From Trileptium ribeirensis (lineage: Eukaryota; Nematoda; Enoplea; Enoplida; Thoracostomopsidae), in contig JASANE010007174.1 of the NCBI GenBank assembly GCA_030248225.1, positions 1 to 64,000 on the forward strand: a stretch of 64,000 nucleotides of DNA, in the 5' to 3' direction. Under the pieces are notes generated by a model. It saw only the letters and a list, made by a program, of their open reading frames with translations, did no database searches and was not told the origin of the DNA. The position numbers and the translations under genes are program-made. Positions 22,801 to 36,000 of the stretch are shown here, piece by piece; positions within the stretch are counted from its first letter, which is position 1, and each line of letters opens with the position of its first letter.

Positions 22801-25430
22801 ACCTGTAACCGTTTGGAGGCAAGTCCTGATGTGCCGGAACAATAATGACCAAGCAGAACTTATTATCGGAACAAGTACGGGACACTGATCCGTAAATCCG
22901 CGGACATGCAAGCGCAAAGGAGAAATGTGCGCGTACGCAAATTCTGTTCATACATCACAAAACCCTTGTTTGCATTCACTGAATTGCGAACGTCGACAGG
23001 CAGAATGGACTCGCATTTTTGAGCAAAAAAGTTTGTTTTGATACAAACTAACATGTGTCCGGAAATAAATTGGCCTCACGATAAATGACGTTTGGTATTG
23101 TCATTATTTGAGGTGTAGGGTTGGGTCAAATGGTTTGAATGGGCCCATGTGGCAGCAAGTATATAATACACGAAAACGGTAATATAGTGCACATTGCAAT
23201 TAAGGGAAACCTTCAGTGACACCGTATGTATTTAAGAGGGACATACAATTTAAAACCTCTCTAACTAAATAAATATCAAACCTACAACACTAAAGTTTGC
23301 ACTATTGGAAAGCGTATATACTAGGTTCTGTTTTCTGTTTGTGCCAACTCTCAGATGTTTATATTTTTCTATAGTGAAATATATTTGCATTAATAGTTTG
23401 TCCCTTATTTCCCCAAAATAGGTATTTAAAGGACACGACATGTGGTTGTAAGGGACAGGGTGTGGCAATAGGGGACAGAAATTTTGTTAACACTTACGTT
23501 GCCATTTTCAGACAAAGAATGATTTTAATTATCGTAATGTATCAAAAAATGATTATAAGTTATGCTAAAAGCATCACCGTATTACTGTTCGCTTGAAAGC
23601 AAAAGGAGCATGCAATCGAATCCTAAATTTAAACGCGAAGTTATGCAAGAAAATTTTTCAGTATTAGCGCAGTCAATTACTATCTGAGGGCTAGCACTCC
23701 TTCCTCTCGCACCCGCAGATGTTGTGGTGAAAGAATACAGACATATCACGGAACCACACTTACACGGGCTGGCTGTCGAGGCACGATGACCGAGATCAAT
23801 GCGGATCAGAGACTGATGACGACGGCCCGAATTACATTGTGGCTGGTAGTGGCAAACGGAACGGCTGGTAGGTGCGACGACGTTGGACGTATTTCCCAAC
23901 AGGTGCCCGGTGGCGTGGAGGCGACACCGACGTCCGGTGACGTCCACGGGTATGTATACTACTCTGAATTCAGGCGATGCCGACGTGTAGACATATGTGT
24001 CGAATGATATCAGTTGGTAAGTAGCTGTCGTCGTGATAAAGCGATGCTAATGATGCTGAATGTAGTTGTCTTATTGTTACCGACATCCTAAGTGGCACAT
24101 AAATTGTTATTGGCGTGACACTGACAGTTGCACAGTTTGTAGTTGATGATAACGATGAACGACATTAACAATCCTAATCCGCTTAACCCCCTGAGCGGAG
24201 ATCTCTGGTCCTAGTGTAACGTTGGCGAGATTCCCCGTTGGTGTGCCCCTTTACGTTATTGTCCCGTTCTAATCATAGTGATGCGCGACTGGCTCTGAAA
24301 CCTAGACCATAACCACATGTCAATCCTAGGGGTGGCCTCGTCGGGGTACGTTCCTGTAATTTGATTACTGATAAATTGTTGAGGCACTGAGGCGGAGGCC
24401 TCAGTCCCGTGAGAGTTAAACTTCTAATCATTAGTGTTGCATGTCGGGTGGCGAGCTACGCGAAGCAATATTGTCGGAGAGAGGTTCGCGGTAGCGGGCA
24501 TTCCTAGTAGTTCATGTAAACACGGATATAGCGCGATGTGCGGAGGGGTTGGCTGGCTCGGACTTTGGGTTCAGAAAATAGACAAAATTCCTAACTACTG
24601 CAGAAGGTGACACACGATTCAATTGATGTACTCTTGAATCTTTTCTTTTTTGTATTCAGCACACTTATGAAAATCGCCCAATCGGGGCATACAGCAGCTT
24701 AATTACAACATTCATGAGATACAGAATTAATTTCGGGTACCCTGCAAGATACCCTGAGGCATATGCGACATTCCCTTCTAGGCACTATACCCTTAGAATT
24801 TTCGTTCGAGTAAAGGCCCGATAAATTTTTGGCGAAAGAATGCTGATTTTCAAACGACTAGTTACCTATTAAATAACGATGATTTGTCCCTTTTAGTAAT
24901 TTGACCTCCGAATGAAAACGGGACCGAAGGTTCAAAAGTTTGTACAATTTCGACAGCGACTGGAGCGGCCTGCGAACTATCCGACTAATTCGAAACTCGC
25001 TCCCAGTGGGCTCCGGGAGAGGGTGCCGACATAGATTTTCCCCGTAGTTGCACGGTTAGAAAACCCACATCCCACCAAAGCTTGATACGTTTTAGCTCAC
25101 CGTCAGCTCCAGCCTCGGTTTTGTCCTATGCTCAGTTAGTCAGTCTCTTGAAAATTTTGTCACGTTCGTGTCCGCAGCCGTTTGCATGACCCACTAACGA
25201 GGAACAAAAGAACCAGAGAACGAATGGGGATTTGATGCTGCTGCTCAATTTCAGACAATTGGGGACAAAGCGTGTCACCCGAGGATGCAAACGGCTACGT
25301 TCCCCAAGTTACTCCCATCATCACCTATAAATTTTGTCTGAAGCTTGTTTAGAAGCAACTCGTGATAATTACTTCGTACTATAAAATATTCACATCCCAA
25401 ATAGTATGAAATTTGATTGATCCTAAATAG
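19851..25430. other. No gene recognised
   Basis: Apart from the pyrimidine-rich tract listed separately, I see no coding pattern, TIR or LTR. The ORFs here are short and without motif. A GC-richer part at about 23680-24000 has overlapping ORFs on both strands but nothing recognisable. Confidence 0.4.
20590..21420 (+). repeat. Pyrimidine-rich degenerate repeat tract
   Basis: About 830 bp of mostly C, T and A with recurrent short words such as TTTCCCAAA, CCAAAAT and TTTCC. The ORF at 20931-21266 is a by-product of this low-complexity composition. A similar tract lies at about 15300-15900, and its purine-rich counterpart at 56060-56960. Confidence 0.6.
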
Positions 25431-26210
25431 TGTGAATTTTGCTGTACCCTAAGTACAGAGATGATCACCGACCGAAACACTCATGGGTAGTCGCCCGTGG
25501 GAGGGGAGGATCCCCGATACTCTTCGAAAGGGAGTGGCGGAAAGCAGTCTGGACCTCCCCGACCTGCCAGGGAGCAACAGAGGCCTTCGATCAAGGGCCG
25601 AAACTCCCAGGGTTACCGGTCACCGTAGCTGCACGACTTGGGGTGCCTGGGTTTTCCCCCTTTTGTGAAAACTAACGTGACCCCACAATTCACAGAAACA
25701 CTGCGGGGTGTCGCTCGGGAAGCACACAAAACCGCGACTGTCTCGGAACTCCTAGAAGTTAGTATAAAACAAAACAAAATCGCTTGCTTTAAAGCGGAAA
25801 ATGCTCTAATCGCTAACGTTGCCTTAACTTAGAAATTTTGCTCCTTACCAATTGCCCTAGAATAGAAATTTTGATCACTCCTCGGACTCATGAACAGAGA
25901 GATTGTCTGAGGGGCGGGGAACCAGTCGAGGTACAAGCGAGCGAAATTTTAAATAATTTAGAGCCATTTTGTGAATTTTATCGGGGCCGACCTTTACGGG
26001 CGCGCGGAGCATCCTTCCGACATTCCAACGTCCGCAAAGGGCGGCCCTCCGCATGATCGAAAACAAGCCGAAATCAGTGGAAAACTCTCCACCGTGGGGG
26101 CACGGCGAGAAGCCACCCCTGATACAAACGAAAAGTCGAAAAAGCAACGCCCACTGGGCGCGAAAGTAAAACAACAAGAAAACTCTACCTAATGGCGACA
26201 ACAGCCAATT
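25430..26210. other. GC-rich block, uncharacterised
   Basis: A GC-rich island in AT-rich DNA with overlapping short ORFs on both strands (25439-25675, 25875-26201 and others), none with a recognisable domain. The edge at about 26190 (CTAATGGCGACAAC) resembles the position of a retroelement primer-binding site, but I found no matching LTR. Confidence 0.25.
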
Positions 26211-28240
26211 TCTAAGAATTTAAAACTCGACTGGTCCCAATCGGACAGTCTCTTTTATACCTAGCTTAAACCCCCTTGTTTGATCTTCTGCTCTTGATTG
26301 TCCAAAGAAAATTTAAAATTCGCCTACCGCTAAATATATATAATGTATATTTTTGTTAATACACAGTTAAACAACAAAAAACAAAACGAACATTGTCGCG
26401 AACTTAGTGATGTTGTCGGCCCTGACCACATAATGGGCACCATCGCTCGGTACAAGAGAAAACAACAATGTAAGCAGCAGCAGTGGCCGAAGGGTGCCAA
26501 AACAACCTAAACCTCGCGCTGGTCGGCGCGAGGTTCTCAAAATAATAAAATATATCATCGCTTCAGGCGCTCGTAATATATCAGAAATTTTTGCATTTTC
26601 GCTTGTATTTCAGGAATGGAAAGGAGTAGGCGGCCGGGGGGATCATATCCATGCCCTGCCTGGTCGCCTAATTGTAAGAACCACAATTTTAATGTTGTCT
26701 CCCTAGGAGGCCCGTTTTAGAGGCCTGTTTATGCGTGCACGATAGTAAAATTTTGGGTCTCAACTGAGTTATGGGGGTCCTGCGGAGATCCGTTGTGTCG
26801 GGTGGCCCCGGTTTTGCCTGAAATGGTTAGTATAGGGCGCAAAAGGTACAGAGCTCCAAAAATCGGGGAATTTTAGCTTTAGTTGTGGCGATTTAGGGCC
26901 TTAAAAGTTGGGATGTTAAACGTAGGATTGAGGGTCCCTAAGTACTTACGGGTTGGAGTTAAGTCTACCCAAATGAGTAAATTTGAAGCCTTATAGGTCC
27001 CTAATCGTAATGTTATCACCCCTTTTTACCTAGTCTGAGGAAATCCCAAAATTTTCGAAATCATAAAACACCCCTTATAAGTCAACGTTATTCCCGCACT
27101 GGTTCCATTTGGATACCTTCTTACATAAGCAAAACGTCCCGTAAAATATATACACGTACATGTCATACATATTCCCTTTTTCTGCGTGTCAGGATAGGTC
27201 TCCGAGATCCGAATTAAAATAAAACCCCCGTTTGAACTTTGGCAAAAATCTTGCACCCTACCTTGGCCCATTCTGACACACATGGGCATATACGATTTCC
27301 ATTGCACACCTTAGCAACAAATATGAATGCATTTTATATATTTTAGTTAAGGATGCGCACCGGAATCGACCCTGGGCACCTGATTGACAAAATGGTTAAG
27401 TCAAATTGTGAAATCTTTCCCCCTTGTCCCCGGCCGATTCGATTACGCATCCGTACCGCACCTCAATACTAATCAATTGCACAACAGTAATTCATTATTA
27501 GTTACAACACCATAGCAATCCTGGGATCGATCGGGTACCTCAACAATAGAATTTTGATTCAATTTTGGTGCGGAATCACCCCGCGCGGGTGCAGCGTGAT
27601 TACACATTCATAGCACATAATACAGTATTTATTTTATTCAACACAATTATGAATAACTCGTCAATAAATCCCTGGATCATGCTCCACCGGTAGCCCATCG
27701 CCCTTTATCCAATTTTCTGGATTCTGGAAACTTTGTGATCCTCGAGTCATTTCGACCAAGAAATCGAATTTATAAAATATTAGTTATTTTGGTCCCCCTG
27801 GAAACCCAAAAAAAATTTTTCTTAAAAATTAAATTTTTCACCGTTCGACGCGGCTTCTAATTTGAAATCTAATGGTGATATTTTTAACGGGATCTGGTAA
27901 CTGGATCTTAAGTTATGGCTAAAAATATCGGAGGCTGAGAGGCTCAGCAATTGAACAGGGCTGTTACATAATGTGTAACAGCAATAGTGAAAGGTGTTGC
28001 TACGTGACGTGAACACAGGCTTAGCTTTCTGCTCATTGTTGGTAGCAGAAGCCGTGGTATCCACTATATCTTCTATTTTGCAGATGTGAAACGGGCCGTG
28101 ATCCTACGCTTAACCGTATGTGTGTGTACACTCATCTAGCTGTATATGATGAGCTACATACAATGACAGTTTATGAGACCAGTCTGCTCTATTTTATCGT
28201 CGCACGCGACATATTAGCTTTAGTCCTGTGAGCGGGCAAT
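26211..28240. other. No gene recognised
   Basis: AT-rich sequence with short ORFs (26367-26558, 27026-27307 and 27822-28064, all minus) that show no domain. Confidence 0.4.
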
Positions 28241-28246
28241 ACTTAC

Positions 28247-28455
28247 AGGCATAGAAGGTACCTCTTTCCCTGAGGCCGTGTAATCCAGTTCCACTTAATC
28301 TCCCGTAACCACCTCCTCTGAGGACCCGAAGCCCCTCTTGTTGACGTTCATTACTGTACCCTCATATGCCTGGCACCGCCTGAGAAAGCCGTAAACCCTC
28401 CCACGAGACCCCATCTCTTCTAGCTCCCTTAGCGCCGTAACCCGTCCCCATCAAT
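28247..28455 (-). pseudogene. Exon-like fragment with GTVMNVNKRGFG motif and an in-frame stop
   Basis: One minus-strand frame reads as convincing protein: ALRELEEMGSRGRVYGFLRR, then EGTVMNVNKRGFGSSEEVV. TAA follows at 28297-28295, then VELDYTASGKEVPSMP up to a consensus donor (ATGCCT|GTAAGTATT) at 28247/28246. The G-V---N-K-GFG pattern faintly recalls the cold-shock/S1-like RNA-binding fold, but this is a weak resemblance. The single stop suggests a relic exon; no neighbouring exon was identified. Confidence 0.3.
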
Positions 28456-30560
28456 TTGAAGATCGTGATAGGCCAGAAATATCGATTTGTAAACGCTGAA
28501 CTACTTTATAGGTGGTAATATGCCAGTTAGATTTGCAGATTGCGACTTAAAAGAAGCACTAAATTTAATTAGCAGCCGTAAACTGGCTACAATTTGCACA
28601 CATCCAAACCAATGTGAATGATAATCGCGACCGCTGACAACACGAGTGCTGTGCCGAAATTCGTTTCCAGAACATTTGATACTGTTTGCAGTGCTAACCG
28701 GAAGCCATGAGTCTTCACAGTAGCTGTTTTTGATCATGTCCATGGTATCCACCTGTAGCCTACAGTAAAGATAATCTGTTCAAATGTGTAGAAATGAAAA
28801 TCTGACTCTACCCGAAAAATAATCAGACAAATCTCTAAACGTAGAACAAATGAGTGGCAGACACACTACACATGTACAATTAGATGTGTGCTTACTCTAG
28901 CACCATCAAAATCAACCCTAATCTAGATCCGATACAAACCCGCTATCGGTTGTGCGCCATCAGCATCCGCTGATAGTTTCTGAACACGCCGTAACTGTAA
29001 TTTTAGCTTAATTCCCGTTACATGCAAACGGATATAGCGACACCCATCATTCCACGAATAATTGCATAGCTATGAGTGTGCTCGTGCACAGTATCATAAC
29101 AGCGGATTAACCGGTCTCACTAACTGACTAAACCATGCTCATCTACACTTCAAACTACCTCGTCCCGGGTGTGAAACCGAAAAGATGTATCCTTTCCGAA
29201 ATACTAATTTGACCCCGTGGAAAAGTAAGCTAAGCTAGCTAAGCAGTAAATTCCAGGAGAATACCATGCTACAAAAAATAAAAAGGCCCACGAAAACGTT
29301 GACATAATCGCTCCACGTTATAGAGATGATGTTTATTAAATGCAAAAACTGTACACAAATAACGAAACAGTCAGGTAACAAAACAGCCTTCATATCCACC
29401 ATCCAGATTGTATTGCAGATGGATACGGTTAGGATAAAATAGCGGCAAGCATTAATAAGGCCATGCCTATTAGGTTTAAAAGTCCAAGAAATAATGAACG
29501 CCACTACTGTCACAGGGACGAATCTTGTACTAACAACCTATCATAATGCAGTGCACGGGGGTGGGAGACCAAAAAATCAAGTTGACATGCAATGCAGGTA
29601 CGTGACCTTTATAATACATTACTTACGTTATCTTATGCATAGTGTGGCATATTTAGCTCAATGCTATCTAACAAAAGAATTTCACGCAAACACTTCCATG
29701 TAGTCTATAGCATAAGCCGTTGGGTATATACGACAAAAATGGAAAATCATGGTACCAGGTTACTCAAAGAAACTCCCAGGCGCATATTTAAAAATATATA
29801 TATACGTCGTGTTACAAATGACAAATTGCATTACGTGTTAGTAAACTACGTCTGCGCCCGCCGATTATCTTATTTTGAAAAAATTGCGTAATCGAACTGT
29901 CTATACAAGCAAAAATTAGCATTTTTTGTTCGCGAAAATCAAAATTGTTTCTAAACGAAATGTTATCGCTTTTGAACTGAAAAGGGCTATGTTCGGGAAC
30001 AATAAACGACAAACTACAAGGCCCCTTCATTTATGCCGCCACCTTTACATTGAATTTGTTCGCGAACATAGGCCAATCCTAATTGAAAACCACCAATTAT
30101 TGTCATAGAACTGGTATTGGTCGATGTCAATCCACAAATTCTAAGTGCTAGCAGTGACTCAAATCCCCGTTCTTAATTTTTCCATAACAATGGATATGGA
30201 TGACATGGGTTTGACAAAATAGGATAGTCAGTGGGCACAGGTTAAGTTCAGTACGAATTACTATTGGTACATCTCTAACATAGCATGCAAGTCAATATGC
30301 AAATCTTAGCATATAGTAAAAAACATGACTGTAATAAAAATAAGCCACTGATAGGTTTGTCCATTTACTTCAACCACAATCCCTGCCAAAAATAACAATT
30401 GAAAGGACAATCGAAAATCAGCGAGTTTTTTTTGCAATTCAATGAAATTTAAAGAATTTTGGAGCAACCACTTATCAAGTTACAAATCCATTAGGTCACA
30501 CTGAAATAGTTCAAAGAGAAGAAACACTTGCACTTAACAGCTTCGCTAAGCATTTTGACT
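28456..30560. other. No gene recognised
   Basis: AT-rich DNA. Minus ORFs at 28501-28752 and 29235-29513 have no recognisable motif. Confidence 0.4.
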
Positions 30561-30563
30561 TTA

Positions 30564-31072
30564 TGCGGCGTTCACGTTATAATGTCCCCGCTTTTGGAAC
30601 TTTTGACCCCCTGTAGTCGCGACCCTACCGTATAGACAGTCAGGGTGACACCCTGACTGTAAAGCAAATGCCGAGGGTGTACGACACACCCTTAGCTATT
30701 AAATTTTTTCTAGACAGTGTGGTACACACCCTTAGCTACCAATTTGGCGCGAATTAACTATAACGGACACCGTGTGTAGCGAATGCGGTTTATTAGTCAA
30801 CTGTCCTGTGGAGTTTTTCCTAAATTCTCGATATTTGTATCTAGCCCATATGAACATTGCTCAAATAATTCCGAACATTGTCAATAAAACTGCCAGAAGA
30901 CACGGTGTGCCTGACACTGTCAGCAAGTGGTAATACGCGTAGCTAGCTACCGTTGAAAAAATTTATTAAAAACATGGGGGTGTCTAAGACACCCTGTTGT
31001 CAACAGTGTGTCTGACACTGTGTGGGGTACATAGGTTCCAAACGTTGGGGACATTATAACGTGAACGCCGCA
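30564..31072. mobile_element. MITE with 37-bp TIRs and TTA target duplication (PIF/Harbinger-like)
   Basis: The left end TGCGGCGTTCACGTTATAAT is mirrored at the right end by ATTATAACGTGAACGCCGCA. Pairing continues through GTCCCC/GGGGAC and GGAAC/GTTCC. TTA flanks both sides (30561-30563 and 31073-31075), which fits the three-base TWA target of PIF/Harbinger elements. The 509-bp interior holds further inverted words (around 30637-30660 and 31005-31022) and no ORF, so it is nonautonomous. It lies about 1.8 kb beyond the RRM2 stop codon. Confidence 0.82.
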
Positions 31073-31253
31073 TTAAGACAACGCTTTAGCACACAATGCC
31101 AAAAATTATGTCATTTTCACTAATCTAGCCTATATTTTAGTTCTTTCTTCACCATGAACAAATAAACTCGATGAAACCACACCAATTGAAATTTTCAAAC
31201 CCAAGTATGGAAAAGCCACCGCTGAGTTTTGAATCGAATTTTGCCGATTTTAT

Positions 31254-31480
31254 AATTTCAGAGACCATTCGCTGATTATAGTTTAATACAATGTAGCTCT
31301 TTTCGCCAACAAGTTTAACACAATAATGACGTTAATATAGAACAGGTTCGTATTGGTTCGCAAACGTAATTTCAGAGACCATTCGCTGATTATAGTTTAA
31401 TACAAAGTAGCCCTTTTCGCCAACAAGTTTAACACAATGATGTCAATATAGAACACGGTCCTATTGGTACGCAAACCTAA
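31254..31480 (+). repeat. Tandem duplication, two units of about 114 bp
   Basis: Unit 1 begins AATTTCAGAGACCATTCGCT at 31254; unit 2 begins with the same word at 31368. They differ by a few substitutions and small indels. Confidence 0.9.
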
Positions 31481-31601
31481 CTAAAATTGGATAAATTTTG
31501 GTTCGCAAAAAGCCAATTACCAAGAACAGAACAAATAAAATAGTTTGAATTTAATCGCAGTAGGTATTATGACGTGGTTGGCAAAAAACGTTATAATGTA
31601 A

Positions 31602-31916
31602 GAGTAAACTTTAGATGCGCCCCCAACCATCCTCTTTTGACACCATACACAAAACGTCGTTAGCGAACAAAACTCGAATTTGAATAGCCGTATCCGATTT
31701 CGACATTTTTCTGTTCCATACCGCCATTAGCGAATGTAATTCGGCCCGTGTATTTTAACACTGTGTTCGCGAACATTTCAAATCATAATGTATGGAATAT
31801 GAAACGGACTAATTTTTGTTCTTTAACGCATACATGAATTTAGTGTTCAGTGAACAACTGAATGACAATAGCCTTTGCTAAAAGAGGATGGTAAGGGGCG
31901 CAGCTTAAGTTTTCAC
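31602..31916 (+). mobile_element. 315-bp MITE with about 35-bp TIRs, uninterrupted copy
   Basis: The left end GAGTAAACTTTAGATGCGCC, then CCATCCTCTTTTG, is mirrored by the right end (CAAAAGAGGATGG equivalent, GGGGCGCAGCTTAAGTTT). The interior contains TTCGCGAAC-type palindromes and no ORF. A second, inverted copy is split by a LINE at 41679-41734 and 44354-44612. Both add up to exactly 315 bp. The target duplication is unclear. Confidence 0.82.
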
Positions 31917-32899
31917 ATGCATAACACTAAGAAAAATAGCAGAATATAACGGTAATGGAGACGAAGTTTATGCATGGGCAAACTATAGGGTAGGGGGTAT
32001 ACCATTGAGCTTCTTTTATCAGTACCATAATCTAAATCGTGCAGAAATGCACGTTTATAGCCATTGGCAGTCGCAGCCTAGCGAAGGCGAAAGGGCTCAG
32101 CGAAATACACATACATTTTTCACTAAGACACTGTGTTCACACGGTTGAATCTGACGAGCCGTATCTCCAAACATATTCTCCTATTTACTAATAGTCTCAA
32201 AATCAAGCGCAATTCTACCAAACAAACGCGAATTTCGAGTATTCAGGTGATCGCAGCTACTAAACTCCAACGCCGAAGCGTTAAATACCGAACATGGATA
32301 TATGAGACTATCTTGAGTTCCGGGTGGTCATGGGTTTTAGGATCATGAACTGTCTTGACAAGACAATAAATGTGCGATCATAAAATGTATTCCATTATTA
32401 CTCCCTCATCACATTCAGTTTCGGATAAATGGCTGCGTTGGTATAACTTGTAACTGTTTCTGTCGCTATGCACGTTGTATCACCAAAGAAAGGTCCACCT
32501 CCGCTACAGGATCTTAACATAAATCTGTCCAACCGTTCTATTAAATTTTTGACTATTGTACTTTAACGTTTGCGCCGTCGATGTATCCATAAGCGCCACA
32601 TAGATTTCATAAACGTAGCGGCTAATTCTGCAGTCGCAAGCTACAATACAGAACGAACCGCTAAACTTGAAAAAGCGGCACAACTAAAACGTTTTCGATG
32701 AGAAACTTACATTGACTATCTATACAGCACGTACCAGAAATGACCGCTTCTCCCTGTGTGTTCGTAACACCGTATAGGGCTACATCCTCCAAAGGTGACA
32801 ACCATTTCTGGTGTGTACTAAATGGGAAATCAAACAACAAACTTAAAACAACTAAAACGTGTTCAAAACACGCGTTAAAAACAATTATATACAGAACTT
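31917..32899. other. Downstream flank of RRM2, no gene recognised
   Basis: Contains the 3' UTR of the minus-strand RRM2 gene just left of 32900; no AATAAA was spotted close to the stop. No other feature was seen. Confidence 0.4.
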
Positions 32900-33058
32900 T
32901 TAAAAATCGGCATCGAGCGTAAACTTATGCGCTTCGCCGTCGATGTTTGCCATGACACCGGCTTTTTGGTATTCACCAACGCGTTTTTCGAAAAAATTTG
33001 TTTTGCCTTCGAGCGAAATGTGTTCCATGAAATCGAACGGATTTTCGACGTTATAAAT
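32900..33058 (-). CDS. RRM2: RRM2 last exon with R1-binding tail
   Basis: 52 codons and TAA (32902-32900). The acceptor is TTGTTCTAG. It encodes [28 protein letters not shown] and the terminal FTLDADF, the flexible tail that docks on R1. Confidence 0.95.
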   Translation of the reverse strand: MYNVENPFDFMEHISLEGKTNFFEKRVGEYQKAGVMANIDGEAHKFTLDADF

Positions 33059-36000
33059 CTAGAACAATAACTAGTAATTCGCAAGCGAGGATGAAAATGA
33101 GCGAGCATATTTTCATCAAGTGGTAATGTTGTAAAATCACCTTATAACAGGCTTTGTGTTTGATGCATATACTAGACTAAAATCTCATCGAATATTAACC
33201 AATCGAAAACACCTGAAAATGCACGAAGTATTCGTGCTAACGTCTAGATAATCGTATCATCGTACCCAGTGTACCTAAAACACATATAGACCATTCTTGA
33301 TGCCCTGTACGCAAAAATGTAAACTACTGAAAACAGACAATTCTGCCTGTCGGGTTCATAGACCCTCACCTCAGCCCATTAAAAACCTCTGAAATGGGAC
33401 TAAATATTTGGGTTGGACTTTTGGTAACAAATTCATCGTATTTTGCGTACCGAAAAACCTATATATATAGACCACTTTTAACACCATGCAAGAACTAGTA
33501 AGAAGAAAAAGTAACTAAGCTAATGAAAACTCACTACATTTTGGAAATCGGGCTCGTCAACCGTAAAAAACCCTGGTTACCATTATGAAAAGTATAATAC
33601 AGTCAAGTTGGACTCTAAACCGCAAAACCATCATATTCCGCATGCTTGATAACCTGAGAGACGCTCCTTGTAAGGAAAAACACACCACATGCGCTTATGG
33701 TTGACGAGCTATATTTAAGCGCGCCGCGGCCCCAACAGTAGCCAGTAAGTCTGTAGATATCAATGAAACTGAGTGGTCTTTCGATGCGAATTCTGTGGAT
33801 GCCAGACTGGTACCCTATGAACAAATTTGGTAGAGAAGCCTTAAAAATCTGTTTTTGCGATTTTGATTATGAAGATGGGGTCAGAGATGTTTGCATTCAG
33901 CATAAGGGAACATCCTTATCACTTTTGCCATCGGACAAAATATCGAAATCCATCCATCCGAACATGAGTCACTGATGATGGAAACTGGCAAAACAAGAAA
34001 TTTTCACAATTTTCCCATAAAAAAATCCGCTCGCTTCGTTTCAACTAGGATAATTTCAAAGCTGTGTCAAGCAAAAAGAATGTCAGTTAGGCAAGTAACG
34101 TTAGCAGTTTCACAAAAAGCTAAAAGTTAGGAGTTTTAAAATAGGACTTTAATTTTCAAAACATGTGGTTGACCAAAACAAATCTCACCGGCATAATGAT
34201 GGCGAATGTTCTAGTTACATAAGCAAGGAATCAAATGTCATTCATTCACTGCTTAACCATTCTTTTAGTGCTAAACCAATCATCCTCAGCTTTCCTGTAT
34301 CAAATGTCTTCAAAATGGTTACAACAAAATTTTCTGATCTTACATTTACAGTAAACATACAAACGACGTTGGCTTTAACGCTAATTCACAATATCATAGG
34401 CCGTGAAAACAACTGTCCACATTTCATGAATCGTAAAGTGGAAAAATATGAGATTAAGGAAACTGAGTTTGTGGATCAGACTCTCTATTCGTCTAAAGCT
34501 GCGAATACCGATGGAAGAAATGTGAACGCCAATTTGTGTGGTTCTCACAAAATAACAACCATACAGCCACGGACACAATTAACTTCACACGCGCACGCAC
34601 GCAAATGTGACTAAACACATAATTTTTGTGCAGTTAATTCTGTCCGTGACTGTGTATGGAACTAAAGCCAACTCACCATGAGTACAATATCTATCTGAAA
34701 CCAAATGAAAACTACCGCTTGCATTCCATAAGCCAGATGGGCAAGGCGGCATTGTTTCTCCACACATCGAAACTCATTTTTGCAGTAAAATTATCAGTCT
34801 TTCTCTAAAACTGCGTTAACATGGTCAAATCTTTGCCCACTTTTTTTCGACGTTAATAAATTTTAAAAGTGATAACATTTAAAAATAACAACACATTATT
34901 AGACGAGTAATATTAAAAATTTTGAAATGGCATTCAAAGTTTAACACATCGGATGCTGTCGCACTTTTCAAATTCCAGATTACCATCAAATTTTGTAGAA
35001 AGTTTAATCAAACTTTTAGCTGAAAACCTGAACTTATGAACGCACCGTAAGCTATTAACATTCTTTTGCACACTCACCTTCGGACATCCCAACTCCACGA
35101 GAAGACGGTCAGCGACAAACTCAATATAGCGCGCCATCAAAGTACAATTCATGCCGATCATCGCAACTGGCAATGCGTCGGTGAGAAATTCCTGTTCGAT
35201 CGTAACTGCATCGCTTATGATCGACGTAATTCGCTCCGGCGAAGGCGGATGTCGTAAATGACGAAATAGGAGACAAGCAAAATCACAATGCAAACCCTTA
35301 AGATTCAGAGAAAACAATATTATTTACTCTAAAAAGTTAGACAATAAACTTATGAGCCATGTTAATGTTTCCAAAGCATGTCAACAATGAAGCCACCCAT
35401 TTACTACTCAAGCTGCCTATAACTGTATGAAAACGGAGCACGATTTCGGTACACAAACAAGGAATGAAAAATTAGAAAAATATTTGTGGAATAATCAGAG
35501 TAGGAGCAAACAAATTTCTGTGAATCGTCGTCGATTGGTTTGCAAAAAATGGCTAAGGGATCGTACACGGATCGAAACTATGCACTAAGAGCTTTACAGC
35601 ACCAATAATTTCACTTTGAGTCGCTTACATCGTTTCAGCGGTCGCCAGCTGCGTAAATTAAGTTATACGAAGTTCCATTTTATTCATTGGTGTATGAGAT
35701 TCTGTAAGGCTTTAATCTGAAAGGATACCTGCAATACCTCAAATCTAATCACAATATTCGACACTTCCTATTGATGACAGCTACACAAAATGGGAAGCCT
35801 CGATAATAACCATAAAAACATCATTCAAACAATATTTTACGAATATTTTAGTTAGGCTAATTACGTTCCGTGGACAAAATTATTACCCATTTACGGAGAA
35901 TGCAGATTTAATTTTAGCCCACAGGTTGAAACGCACTGAACCATTAATGGTCTCACTGTGTGCACACATTGCGGTAGTCCTCAAGTCACATATAACTGCA

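Noticed and set aside
25430..26210. Possible LTR with primer-binding site at TGGCGACAAC
   Set aside because: No second LTR, gag, protease or RT found on either side.
34165..34614. 149-residue plus-strand ORF
   Set aside because: It sits in an RRM2 intron antisense to the gene, has no ATG at its opening, no motif and no splice context.
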